This document shows positions 9,318 to 20,270 of a DNA stretch of 64,000 nucleotides, one piece after another; position 1 is the stretch's first letter, and every line of letters begins with the position of its first letter. A program made the translations under genes and the position numbers. The stretch is from Gnetum montanum (taxonomy: Eukaryota; Streptophyta; Gnetopsida; Gnetales; Gnetaceae). Below the pieces are notes generated by a model, which saw only the letters and a list, made by a program, of their open reading frames with translations, was not told the DNA's origin and searched no databases. The stretch lies in the NCBI GenBank assembly GCA_015680685.1, contig MNCI01006946.1, positions 338,725-402,724 on the forward strand, read 5' to 3'.

Positions 9318-12056
9318 GGCCATTCATAGGGAGGGCACTCTCTGAGAGAATGCTCTCAATGAGGGTGCTCTCAAGAAGAACACTCTCATGTGCATAGTGC
9401 AAGGCACTCTTAGGAAGAACACTCCCATGGAGGGCACTCTTAAGGAGAATGCTCTTAGGGAGGTTGCTCTAATGGAGGGCACTCTTTGGGAAAATGCTCT
9501 TGGGGAGGGTGCTTTCTGAGAGAACACTCTCAATGAGGGTGCTCTCAAGGAGAACACTCTCATGTGCATAGTGCAAGGTGCTCTTAGGGAGAACGTTCCC
9601 ACGAAGGGTGCTCTTAAGGAGAATGCTCTTAAGGAGGTTTCTCTAACAGAGGGCGCTCTTAAGGAGAATGCTATTAGGGAGATGCCACTTTAATGGAGGG
9701 CACTCTCAAGTAGAATGCTCTTAGGAAGTGCACTATGATAGAGGGTGCTCTACAAGAGAACAATCTCAACAATGGCACTCTTGAGGAGAACTCTTTGACG
9801 TGCCTACTGCAAGGTGCCCTCAGGGAGGCCACTCTAATAGAGGATGCTCTCAAGGAGGCTGCTCTAACAGAGGGTGCTCTCAAGGAGAATGCTCTAGGGG
9901 AGGGTGCTCTCATGGAGGGTGTCCTCATGGAGACTGCTCTCAAGGAGGATGCTCTTGAGGAGAATACTCTCACATGCATACCACAAGGTGCTCTCAGGGA
10001 GAATGCTCTCAGGGAGGCTACTCTAATAGAGGGTTCTCTTAGGGAGAATGCTCTCAGGGAGGCTACTCTAATAGAGGGTTCTCTTAGGGAGAATGCTCTC
10101 AGGGAGGGTGCACTTTGGGAGGGCATCCTTAGGGAGACCAATCTTAGGGAGGGCGCTCACTGAGAGAACACTCTCAACTAGGATGCTCTCAAGGAGAATA
10201 CTCTCACGTGCATAGCACAAGGTGCTCTCAAAGAAAACACTCTAAGAGAGGCTACTTTTAGGAAGAGCACTCTCTAAGAGAGTGCCCTCTGAGAGGGTGC
10301 TCTCAATGAGGGCGCTCTTAAGGAGAACACTCTCACGTGTGTAGTGCAACATGCTCTTGCGGGGGGCATTCTCAAGGAGAATGCTCTCTGGAAGGCTGCT
10401 ATAATAGAGGGTGCTCTCAAGGAGAATACTCTCAGGGAGGGCACTCTTAGAGAGAACACTCTCAACATGGGTGCTCCAGGGAGAACACTCCCTGTGAGGA
10501 TGCTCTCAAGGAGAACACTCTTCGGAAGGCTACACTAACAAAGGGTGCTCTCAAGGACAATGCTCTTGGGGAAGCTACTCTCATGGAGAATGCTCTTAAG
10601 GAGGATTCTCTTGAGGAAGATGCTCTTAAGGAGGATGCTCTCAAGGAGGGTGTCCCTAGGAAGACCTCTCTCAAGGATGGCATTCTCATGGAGGGTGGTC
10701 ATAGGGAGGGTGCTCTCCAAGACAACACTCTCAATGAGGGCACTCTCAAGGAGAACACTCTCACATGCATAGTTCAAGGTGCTCTCATGGACAATGCTCT
10801 TATGGAGGATGCTCTCAAGGAAAATGCTCTTGGGGAGGCCACTCTAACGGAGGGCGCTCTTAGGAAGAATGCTCTCAGGGAGGGCAATTTCTAAGAGAAT
10901 GCTCTCAACGAGGGCTCTCCAGGGAGAATGCTCCTGGGGAGGGTGCTCTCAAGGAGGACACTCTTTGAGAGAATTCTCTCAACGAGGGCTCTTCTAGGAG
11001 AATGCTCATGGGAAGGGCGCTCTCGAGGAGGGCATCCTTAGGGAGGGCACTCTCGAGGAGAACACTCTCACATGCATAGTGCAAGGTGCTCCCATGGACA
11101 ATGCCCTTAAGGAGGGTGATATGAAGGAAAACACTTTCAAGGAGCCCACTCCAATGGAGGCTGCTCTTAGGGAGAACAGTCTTAAGGAGGGCATTCTTAG
11201 GAAGGTCACTCTCCAAGAGAATGCTCTCACATGCATAACATAAGGCACTCTCAGGAAAAATGCTCCCACGAAGGGTGCTCTCAAGGAGGGGACTCTAATG
11301 GAGGATGCTCTCTAGGATAATGCTCTAAGAGAGTGTGCTCTCAAGGAGGTTGCTCTTCGAAAGAATGCTCTCAATGAGTGTGTTCTCAAGGAAAACACTT
11401 TCACATGCATAGCAGAAGGCACTCATAGGGAGAATGCTCTGAGGGAGGGTGCTCTCAAGGAGAACACTCTAAGGGACACCACTCTAACAGAGGGCACTCT
11501 ATGACAGAATGCTCTCAACGAGGGCGCTCTTGAGGAGAACAATCTCACATGCGCACTACAAGGAATTCTCAAAGAAAATTCTCTTAGGGAGGCCACTCTA
11601 ATGGAGGCCGTTCTCAAGAAGGGCACTCTCCAAAAGAACACTCTCAGGGAGGCCACTCTAATGAAGGTCGATCTCAGGGAGAACTCTCTTAGGTAGGGTG
11701 CTCTTGGGGAGGGTGTCATCAAGGAGACTACTCTTAGGGAGAATGCCCTGAGGGAGGCTACTCTCAAGGAGAGCACTCTATGAGAGGGCACCCTCTGAGA
11801 GGGTGCTCTCAACAAGGGCACTCTCAAGGAGAACACTCTCACATGCATAGTGCAAGGCACTCTCAGGGAGGGCACTCTTAAGGAGAACACTCTTTGAAAT
11901 GCTGGTCTAACGAAGGGCACTCTCAAGGAGAATGTTCTTGGGGAAGGCGTTCTCATGGAAAACGCTCTTAAGGAGAATGCTCTCAAGGAGGGCATCCTTG
12001 GGGAGACCACTCTCAAAGAGGGAGTTCTTAGGGAGGGCACTCATAGGAAGGGTGAT
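9318..12056 (+). repeat. 15-bp minisatellite array, forward orientation, block 1
   Basis: The monomer is close to RCTCTYARGGAGRRY, reading A/T-L-K/R-E-N/G on the plus strand. It repeats essentially without interruption. Every roughly 150-250 bp two adjacent monomers are replaced by a variant pair containing CATGCATAGTGCAAGG, for example near 9390, 9560, 9972, 10762, 11080 and 11840. Local recent duplication is visible: a 45-bp segment at about 10016-10060 is repeated exactly at 10061-10105. The array starts abruptly near 9318 in unrelated sequence, so its left end is truncated relative to the 4-kb unit. Frames are open on both strands because the period is a multiple of three, so open frames are not evidence of coding. 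Confidence 0.9.
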
Positions 12057-12760
12057 CTCCTGAGAGAGCCTCATGCAGTGCTTGCCAAAGCACTATGTTG
12101 GGAGTGCCTTGCACTGCGCATGTGATAGTATTCTCTCTAGGAGCGTCATCCCTGAGAGAGGCTTGCACTATGCATATGAGAGCATTCACCCTGAGAGAGC
12201 CCTTGTTGAGAGAGTTCTCTTGAAGAGGGCCCTTTATGAGAACCCTCCCTGAGAGCATTCTCCTTGACAACACACTCCTTAGAAGAGTTCTCCCTTAGGG
12301 CACATCCCTAAGAGTGCCCCACATGAGAACGTTCTCCTTGAGAGGGCCCTCTTAGAAAACCAAATTTATAAGGGTGCAGTATGGATTGGTTGAAATTGGC
12401 CCAATCAACATATATGGGGAGAGGGAGCATTCTCCTTGGGAACACCGCACAGTGCTCTCATGAGAGTGCTCTCCATGGGAACACCTTGCATAGTGGTTTT
12501 GGTAAGAGTGCTCTGCAAAGAGCACCTCATGTAGCACTTGCAAGAGCACTCTCCTAGGGAACGCCTCATGCTACGCACATGATATTGTTCCCTCTGGGAG
12601 AATTCTTCCTAAGAGTGTGTTGCGATGTGCATCTGAAAGAGCTCTCCATGAGAGCACCCTCATTGAGAGAACTTTCCCTGAGGGAGCCCTCCCAAGGAGT
12701 AGTCTCCCTAAGGGCATGCTTAGGGAGGAAATCCTCTTAAAACATGTTCTCTGTGAGAGT
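12057..12760 (-). repeat. 15-bp minisatellite, reversed orientation, copy 1
   Basis: From about 12057 the words change to GAGAGCATTCTCCTTG-type sequence, the reverse complement of the forward monomer CAAGGAGAATGCTCTC. The variant pair is also reversed (TGCACTATGCAT near 12166). Divergence is higher than in the forward blocks. The same block recurs at 16116-16830. Confidence 0.85.
12353..12427 (-). promoter_or_regulatory. TATA-containing module, reversed copy (M1')
   Basis: Read on the minus strand, this 75-bp non-minisatellite segment runs CCCCATATATGTTGATTGG..., then CACCCTTATAAATTTGG, and passes straight into minisatellite. It aligns along its length with the forward module at 12971-13040. 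TATAAA lies at 12370-12365. Promoter function is inference; the inverted duplication is seen directly. Confidence 0.5.
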
Positions 12761-12769
12761 GACTTCCCT

Positions 12770-12960
12770 GAGGCATACCCACGGAGGACATAGACACACT
12801 CATTATCACACCCGAATGTTCCCTTGTGATAGCCTAGGATGCACTCAGCATCACCTAAAAGTGCATCTGTTAAGGCCAAGATTGCACTCAGCATCACTTG
12901 AAAGTACATCCATGATGGCCTAAGACGCACTCTACTTCTCCTGAAAGTGTGTCCCAGGGG
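12770..12960. repeat. Three degenerate units of about 50-57 bp in the core between modules
   Basis: Units share GATGCACTCAGCATCACC..AAAGTGCATC and begin near 12836, 12887 and 12929. Unit three is the most divergent (ACGCACTCTACTTCTCC). The same three units recur at 16892-17010. No gene is visible. Confidence 0.7.
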
Positions 12961-12970
12961 CGTCGGCCTA

Positions 12971-13040
12971 CCTCCCCCTATATATGTTGATTATGCTAGA
13001 TTCAGCCAAACCATCCTACATCCTTATAAATTTGGTCTCC
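12971..13040 (+). promoter_or_regulatory. TATA-containing module, forward copy (M1)
   Basis: The segment contains TATATATGTTGATT and then CATCCTTATAAATTTGG, with TATAAA at 13025-13030. It leads directly into the forward minisatellite block. It is repeated 4051 bp downstream (TATAAA at 17076) and exists in inverted form at 12353-12427 and 16418-16486. It could be a promoter or just the non-repetitive part of a satellite unit. Confidence 0.5.
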
Positions 13041-16000
13041 AAGAGGATGTTCTCAAGAAGATCCCTCTCAAAGAGAGAGCACCAAGTAAGGGCGCCCTCA
13101 AGGAAAACACTCTCAAAGAGGGCCCCCTCAAGGAGGGCTCTCTCAGTGAAAATGCTCTCAGGGAGGGCACTCTCAGTGAGAACACTCTAATAGAAGGTGT
13201 TCTCCATGAGAATGCTCTCAACAAGGGTGCTTTTGTAGAGAACACTATTACATGTGTAGTGCAAGGCACTCTCAAGGAGGGTGTACTCAGCGAGAACACT
13301 CTTAGGAAGGCTGCTCTAATGGATGGCGCTCTTAAAGAGAACGCTCTCAATGAGGGAGCTCTGAAGGAGAACACTCTCATGCATGTAGTGCAAGGCACTC
13401 TTAGGGAGGGTGATCTCAAGGAGAACGCTCTCAAGGAGGTTGCTCTAATGGAGGTTGCTCTCATGGAGAACACTCTTGGGGAGGGTGCTCTTAAGGAGCA
13501 CACTCTAAGAGAGGGTGTCCTCAGTGAGGCCATTCTCAAGGAGGGCACTCTCATGGAGGGTACCCTCTGAGAGAATGCTCTCAATGAGGGTGCTCTTGAG
13601 AAGAACACTCTCATGTGCATAGCGTAAGGTGCTGTTAGGGAGCATGCTCTTTGGGACAATGCTCTCAGGGAGGGCACTCTCTGAGAGAACGATCTCAATA
13701 AGGGCTCTCAAGGAGAACACTCTCACGTTCATAGTGCAAGGCACTCTCAGGGAGAACACTCTGAGGGAGGGTGCTCTAATGGATCATGCTCTCAGGGAGA
13801 ATGCTCTCAGGAAGGGCACTCTAACTAAGGGTGCTCTACGAGAGAACCCTCTCAACAAGGATGCTCTTGAGGAGAACTCTCTCATGTGCATACCACAAGG
13901 CACTCTTAGGGAGAATGCTCTCAGGGAGGCCACTCTAATAGAAGGCTCTATCATGGAGGCCTCTCTAACATAGGGCACTCTTAGGAAGAATGCTCTTAGG
14001 AAGGGTGCTCTCATGGAGGGCATCGTCACGGAGACCACTCTTAGGGAGGACACTCTACAAGAGAATGCTCTCAACGAGGGTGCTTTTGAGGAGAACAGTC
14101 TCACGTGCATACTGTAAGGTTCTCTCAGGGAGAATGCTCTCAGGGAGGGCATCCTTAGGGAGACCGCTCTTAGGGAGGGCACTCTCTAAGAGAATGCTTT
14201 CAATGAGGGTGCTCTTGAGGAGAACAGTCTTACATACCTAGTGCAAGGTGCTCTTAGGGAGAATGCTCTTAGAGAGGCCACTCTCAGGGAGAGCACTCCC
14301 TAGGAGGGCACCCTCTAAGAGGTTTCTCTCAACGAAGGTGCTCTTAAGGAGAACACTCTCACATGTGTGGTGCAAGGTTCTTTTGATGAGGACGCTCTCA
14401 AGGAGAACACTCTCCAAAAGGCTGCTCTAACAGAGGGCACTCTCAAGGAAAATGCTCTCGAGGAGAATGCTCTTAGAGAGAACACTCTCAATGAGTGCAC
14501 TCTAGGGAGAATGCTCCTAGCAAGGGCACTCTCAAGGAGAATGCTCTTCAGAAGGCTGCACTAACAGAGGGTGCTCTCAAGGAGAACACTCTCCAAGAGG
14601 GTGCTCTTAAGGAGGAGCTCTCGAGGAGGGCATCACCAAAGGAGACCACTCTCAAGGAGGTCGTTCTCATGGTGGGTTCTCATAGGGAGGATGCTCTTCA
14701 AGAGAACATTATCAATGAGGGTGTTCTGAAGGAGAACACTCTCACGTGCATAGTGTAAGGTGCTCTCATGGACAACTTTCTTGGGGAGGCCGCTCTAACA
14801 ATGAGCACTCTCAGGGAGAATCCTCTAGGGGAGGCACTCTCTAAGAGAACGCTCTCAACAAGGGCTCTCCAAGGAGAACACTCCTAGGGAGGGCACTCTT
14901 AAGGAGGGCACTCTCCGAGAGAACACTCTCAACAAGGGCTTTCCTGGGAGAATGCTCCTAGGAATGGCACTCTCAAGGAGGGTGTCCTTAGGGAGGGTAC
15001 TCTCTGAGAAGATGCTCTCAACAAGGGCACTCTCGAGGAGAACGCTCTCATGTGTGTAGCGCAAGGTGCTCCCATGGATAACGTCCTTAGGAAGGGCACT
15101 CTCAAGGAGAATGCTCTAAAGGAGGCTGCTCCAATGGAGGGTGCTCTCAGGGAGAACACTCTCGGGGAGTGCATTCTTAGGGAGGGCACTCTCCAAGAGA
15201 ACTCTCTCACATGCATAAAAAAATGCACTCTCAAGGAAAATGCTCCCATGGAGGACACTCTCAAGGAGAACACTCTCGGGGAAGCTACTCTAATAGAGGG
15301 TGCTCTCAGGGAGAATGCTCTTAGGGAGGGCACTCTATGAGAGAATGCTCTCAATAAGCATGCTCTCAAGGAGAACACTCTCACGTGCATAGCACAAGGC
15401 ACTCTCAGGGAGAATGCTATGGGGGAGGGCACTTTCAAGGAGAATGCTCTCAAGGATGCCACTCTAACAAAGGGTGCTCTTAGGGAGAATACTCTTAGGG
15501 AGGGCACTCTAACAGAGGGTGCTCTCAGGGATAGTGCTCTACGAGAGAACGCTCTCAATGAGGGCACTCTTAAGGAGAACACTCTAACAAGAGTACCACA
15601 AGGCACTCTAAGGGAGATTGCTCTTAAGGAGGCCACTCTAATGGAGGGTGCTCTACAAGAGGATGCTCTCAAAGTGGCCACTCTAATGGAGGGTGTTGTA
15701 CAAGAGGACTCTCTAAAGGAGGCCACTCTAACAAAGGGCGCTCTCAAGGAGAATGCTCTTGGGGAGGGTGTCCTCAGGGAGACCACTCTTAGGGAGTGCA
15801 CTCTCAAGGAGAATGCTCTGATGGAGGCCGCTCTCGAGGAGAGTGCTCTTCGGGAGGGCATCCTTTGAGAGGGCACTCTCAACAAGGGCACTCTCAAGGA
15901 GAACACTCTCACATGCATAGTTCAAGATGCTCTCAGGGAGGGCACTCTCAAGGAGAACACTCTCTGGAATGCTGGTCTAATGGAGGGCACTCTCAAGGAG

Positions 16001-16115
16001 AATGCTCTCATTAAGGGCACTCTCATGGAGAATGTTCTTAAGGAGGATGCTCTTGAGGAGGGTGTCCTTAGTGAGACCACTCTCAAGGAGGGAATTCTTA
16101 GGGAGGACACTCTCC
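13041..16115 (+). repeat. 15-bp minisatellite array, forward orientation, block 2
   Basis: About 3.07 kb of the same monomer. The order of variant monomers is collinear with block 3: for example the series around 13270-13500 matches that around 17335-17560, monomer by monomer, including the variant CATGCATAGTGCAAGG pairs. Recurrent TGA codons in the word CTCTCTGAGAG break the plus-strand frame. Confidence 0.9.
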
Positions 16116-16830
16116 TGAGATAGCCTCATATAGCACTTGCCAGAGTGCTCCCACTAGGAGTGTGTCATGCTGCACACATGATAGTGTTCTCTCTAGGAGC
16201 ATCACCCCTGAGAGAGGCTTGCATCATGCATATAAGAGTGTTCTCCCTAAGAGAGCCCTTGTTGAGAGAGTTCTCCTAGAGAGGGCCCTCCATGAGAACC
16301 CTCCCTAAGAGAATTCTCCTTAATAGTTCCCTCTCTAGGAGAGTTCTCTCTAAGGGTGTCCTCCCTAAGAGTGCCCTACACGAGCATGTTCTCCCTAAGA
16401 GGGTGCTCCTAGAAAATCACATTTATAAGGGTGCAAGACCATTTAGTTGAAACTAGCCCAATCAACATATATAGGGAGAGGTAGTGTTATCCTTGGAAGC
16501 ATTGCATAGTGCTCTCACAAGAGTGCTCTCCATGGGAGCACCTTGAATAGCTATGCTGGCAAGAGCACTCTACAGAGAGCACCTCATGTAGGGCTTGTGA
16601 GAGTGTTCTCCTAGGCAGCGCCTCGTGTTGTGAACGTGATACTGTTCCCTCCAAGAGAATCCTCTCTAAGAGCATGTTGCGTTGCACATTTGAGAGAGCT
16701 CTCCATGAGAGCACCCTTATTGTGAGAAATTTCCCTAAGGGAGTCCTCCCAAGGAGCAGTCTCCCTAAGGGTATGCTTAGGAAGGAAATCCTCTTAAAAA
16801 GTGTTCTCTGTGAGAGCAACTTCCTTGAGG
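16116..16830 (-). repeat. 15-bp minisatellite, reversed orientation, copy 2
   Basis: Second copy of the reversed block, collinear with 12057-12760. For example, GCATCACCCCTGAGAGAGGC near 16199 matches GCGTCATCCCTGAGAGAGGC near 12139. The switch from forward to reversed monomers at about 16115 forms an inverted repeat. Confidence 0.85.
16418..16486 (-). promoter_or_regulatory. TATA-containing module, reversed copy (M2')
   Basis: Equivalent of the 12353-12427 module, 4067 bp downstream. TATAAA reads on the minus strand at 16437-16432. On the same strand CCCTATATATGTTGATTGGG precedes it, as in M1'. Confidence 0.5.
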
Positions 16831-16839
16831 CATACCTGT

Positions 16840-17010
16840 GGAGGCCATGAAAGCACTCATAATCACATCCGAATGTGCACTCGTGATAGCTTAGGATGCA
16901 CTTAGCATCACCTAAAAGTGCATCCGTTAAGGCCAAGATTGCACTTGGCATCACCCGAAAGTGCATCCATGATGCCCTGAGATGCACTCAGCTTCTCCTG
17001 AAAGTGTGTC
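16840..17010. repeat. Second copy of the three 50-57 bp core units
   Basis: Collinear with 12770-12960 and built from the same GATGCACT..CATCACC..AAAGTGCATCC units. It separates the reversed block from the forward module. Confidence 0.7.
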
Positions 17011-17028
17011 TTGAGGGAGTCGACCTAC

Positions 17029-17095
17029 CTGCCCATGTTGATTGTGCCAAGTTCAATGAAACCATCCTACATCCTTATAAATTTTGTCTCCAAGA
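17029..17095 (+). promoter_or_regulatory. TATA-containing module, forward copy (M2)
   Basis: Copy of M1 with TATAAA at 17076-17081. The upstream TATATATG of M1 is missing here (CCCATGTTGATTGTG). It leads into forward block 3. Confidence 0.5.
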
Positions 17096-20000
17096 GGGCA
17101 TTCTCAAGAAGAGCACTCTCAGAGAGAGAGCACCAAGTTAGGGTGCTCTCAAGAAAAATGCTCTCAAAGAAGGCCCCCTCAGGGAGAGCGCTCTCAACAA
17201 AAATGCTCTTAGGGAGGGTGCTCTAATGAAGGGAACTCTCAGCGAGGATACTCTAACATAGGGCATTCTTCATGAGAACACTCTCAACAAGGGCACTGTC
17301 AAGGAGAACACTCTCATGTATGTAGCATAAGGTGCTCTTAGGGAAGGTGCACTCAGTGAGAATGCTCTTAGGAAGGCTGCTCTAATGAAGGGCACTCTTC
17401 GAGAGAACGCTCTCAATGAGGGTGCTCTCAAGGAGAACACTCTCACACGCGTAGCGTAAGGCGCTCTTATGGAGGGTGATCTCAAGGAGAACGCTCTCAA
17501 GGAGGCTACTCTAATGGAGGGCACTCTCATGGAGAACACCCTTAGGAAGGATGCTCTTAAGGAGGATGCTCTTGGAGAGGATGTCCTCAACGAGACCATT
17601 CTCAAGGAGGGCACTCACATAGAGGGTGCTCTCTAAGAGAACACTCTCAACAAGGGTGCTCTCAAGGAGAACACTCTAATGTGTGTAGCACTAGGTGCTC
17701 TCAGGGAGAACACTCCCATTGAGGGTGCTCTTAAGGAGAACACTCTTAGGGAGGTTGCTCTAATGGAGGGCACTCTCTAGGACAATTCTCTCAATGAGGG
17801 CATTCTCAAGGAGAACACTCTCATGTGTGTAGTGCAAGGCACTCTCAGCGAGAATGCTCCCATGAAGCGTGCTCTCAAGAAGAACGCTCTTAGGGAGGCC
17901 ACTCTAATAGAGGGCACTTTCTAAGACAATGCTCTCTAGCAGGGCATTCTCAAGGAGAACACTCTCACATGTGTAGCACAAGGCACTCTCAGTGAGAATT
18001 CTCTAAGGGAGGGCACTCTCAAGGAGAATGCTCTCAGGGATGTTGCTCTAATAGAGGGTGCTCTCAGGAAGAATGCTCTCAGGAAGGGCACTCTCTCACA
18101 TGCGTACCGCAAGGTACTCTTTGGGAGAATGCTCTCAGGGAGGCCATTCTAATAGAGGACTCTCTCAAGGAGGCTGATCTTAGGGAGAATGCTCTTGGGG
18201 AGGGTGCTCTCATTGAGGGCGTCCTCATGAAGACTGCTCTTAGGTAGGATGCTCTTAAGGAGGGTGCTCTATGTGAGAATGCTCTTAATGAGGGCACTCT
18301 TGAGGAGAACACTCTCATGTGCGTACCGCAAGCTGCTCTCAGGGAGAGCACTCTTAGGAAGGTCTCTCTAATGGAGGGTGCTCTTAGGGAGGCCACTCTA
18401 ATGGAGGGAACTCTTAGGGAGAACACTCTCAAGGAGGGTGCACTAGGGGAGGGTGTCCTCAAGGATATTGTTCTCAGGGAGGGTGCTCTCCAAGAGAATG
18501 CTCTCAATGAGGGCACTCTCGAGGAAAACAATTTCACATGCATAGCACAAGGCACTCTCAGGGAGAATGTTTTGAGAGAGGCCACTCTTGGGAAGAGTGC
18601 TCTCTAGGAGGATGCCCTTTGAGAGGTTTCTCTCAATGAGGGCATTCTCAAGGAGAACACTCTCATGTGTGTGGTGCAAGGCGCTCTCAAGGATAATACT
18701 CTCTAGAAGGTTGCTCTAATGGAAGGCACTCTCGAGAAGGCTGCTCTTAGGGAGGGCACTCTAAGAGAGAATGCTCTCAATGAGAGTGCTCCAATGAGAA
18801 CACTCCCAATGAGGGTGCTCTCAAGGAGAATGTTCTTCGGAAGGATGCACTAACAGAGGGTGCTCTCAAGGAGAACGCTCTTAGGGAGGGCACTCTCATG
18901 GAGGACACTCTTAAGGAGGGCATCTCTAGGGAGACCATTCTTAAGGAGGGAGTTCTCATGGAGGGTGCTCATAGGGAGGACACTCTTTGAGAGAACACTC
19001 TCAATGAGGGTGATTTCAAGGAGAACACTCTCATGTGCATAGTGCAAGGTGCTCTCATGGAAAACACTCTAAAGGAGAATGCTCTTGGGGAGGCCACTCT
19101 AATAGTAAGCACTCTTAGGAAGAATGCTCTTGGGGAGGGCGCTCTCAAGAAGGGCACTCTCCAAGAGAATGCTCTCAACAAGAGCTCTCCAGGGAGAATG
19201 CTTCTCAGGAGGGCACTCTCAGGGAGGACACTCTCCAAGAGAACACTCTCAATGAGGGCTCTCCTAGGAGAACACTCGTGGGGAGGGCACGCTCGAGAAG
19301 AGTTTCCTCAGGGAGGTAACTCTCTAAGAGAATGCTCTTAATGAGGGTGCTCTCGAGGAGAACACTCTCATGTGCATAGCGCAAGGTGCTCCCATGAACA
19401 ATGCCATCAGGGAGGGTTCTCTCAAAGAGAATGCTCTCAACAAGGCCACTCCAATGGAGGGCACTCTTAGGGAGAAGACTCTCGGGGAGCACATTCTCAA
19501 GGAGGGCACTCTTAGTGAGGACATTCAAAGAGAGGGCACTCTCTGAGAGAATGCTCTCATGTGCATAGAAAAAGGCACTCTCATGGAAAATTCTCCCATG
19601 GAGGACACTCTCAAGGAGAATTCTCTCAGGGAGGCCACTCTAACTAAGGACACTCTCTAAGACAATGCTCTCGGAGAGGGCACTCTCATGGAGGGAATTC
19701 TCTGAGAGAACACTCTCAACAAGCATGCTCTCGAGGAGAACACTCTCACATGTGTAGTGAAAGGCACTCTCAGGGAGAATTCTCCAAGGGAGGGTGCTAT
19801 CAAGGAGAATGCTCTCAAGGACATCAATCTAATAGAGGGTGCTCTTAGGGAGAATGCTCTTAGGGAGGATGCTCTAACAGAAGGTGCTCTCAGGGAGGGC
19901 ACTCTATGAGAGAATGCTCTCAACGAGGGATCTCTTGAGGAGAACACTCTCACAGGAGTATTGTAAGGCATTCTCAGGGAGAATGCTCTCAGGGAGGCCA

Positions 20001-20252
20001 CTCTAAAAGAGGGTGCTCTCCAGGAGAATGCTCTCAGGGAGGTCACTCTAATGAAGGGCACTCTCAAGGAGAACACTCTTAGGGAGGGCATCCTCTGGTA
20101 GACCGCTCTCAGGGAGTGCACTCTTAGGGAGAACACTCTAAGGGAAGCTACTCTTAGGAAGAGTGCTCTCTGGGAGGGCACCCTTTGAGAGGGTTCTCTC
20201 GAGGAGAACACTCTCAAGTGTGTAGCACAAGGCGCTCTTCGGGAGGGTGCTC
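17096..20252 (+). repeat. 15-bp minisatellite array, forward orientation, block 3
   Basis: About 3.16 kb of the forward monomer with the same variant pairs, for example near 17310, 17450, 17825, 18540, 19035, 19375 and 20215. It ends at about 20252, close to where a further orientation switch would be expected from the 4.06-kb period. It is followed after 18 bp by a gypsy LTR. Confidence 0.9.
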
Positions 20253-20270
20253 TCATACAAATGACAATCA

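Larger units (their letters stand above)
12971..20252. repeat. Higher-order unit of 4.05-4.07 kb, nearly two tandem copies
   Basis: Offsets between equivalent landmarks agree: forward TATAAA 13025 to 17076 (4051 bp) and reversed TATAAA 12365 to 16432 (4067 bp). Each unit consists of a forward module, about 3.07 kb of forward array, about 0.7 kb of reversed array containing the reversed module, and a 0.2-kb core. Block 1 (9318-12056) plus the first reversed block is an earlier, left-truncated unit, so about 2.7 units are present. Confidence 0.85.

Noticed and set aside
9735-15868. Possible pentapeptide-repeat (beta-helix) protein
   Set aside because: The translated unit A-L-K/R-E-N has the Leu directly after Ala. 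It does not fit the A-D/N-L-x-x pattern, which needs a small residue two before Leu, and TGA codons recur in the repeat.
14929-15918. A 329-codon minus-strand frame rich in S-L-R-A/V-P/F
   Set aside because: It is the antisense reading of the 15-bp minisatellite. A period divisible by three keeps all frames open on both strands, so length alone is not evidence of coding.
9318-20252. CRISPR array
   Set aside because: There are no unique spacers between conserved repeats, the monomers are contiguous, and the surrounding sequence is plant DNA.
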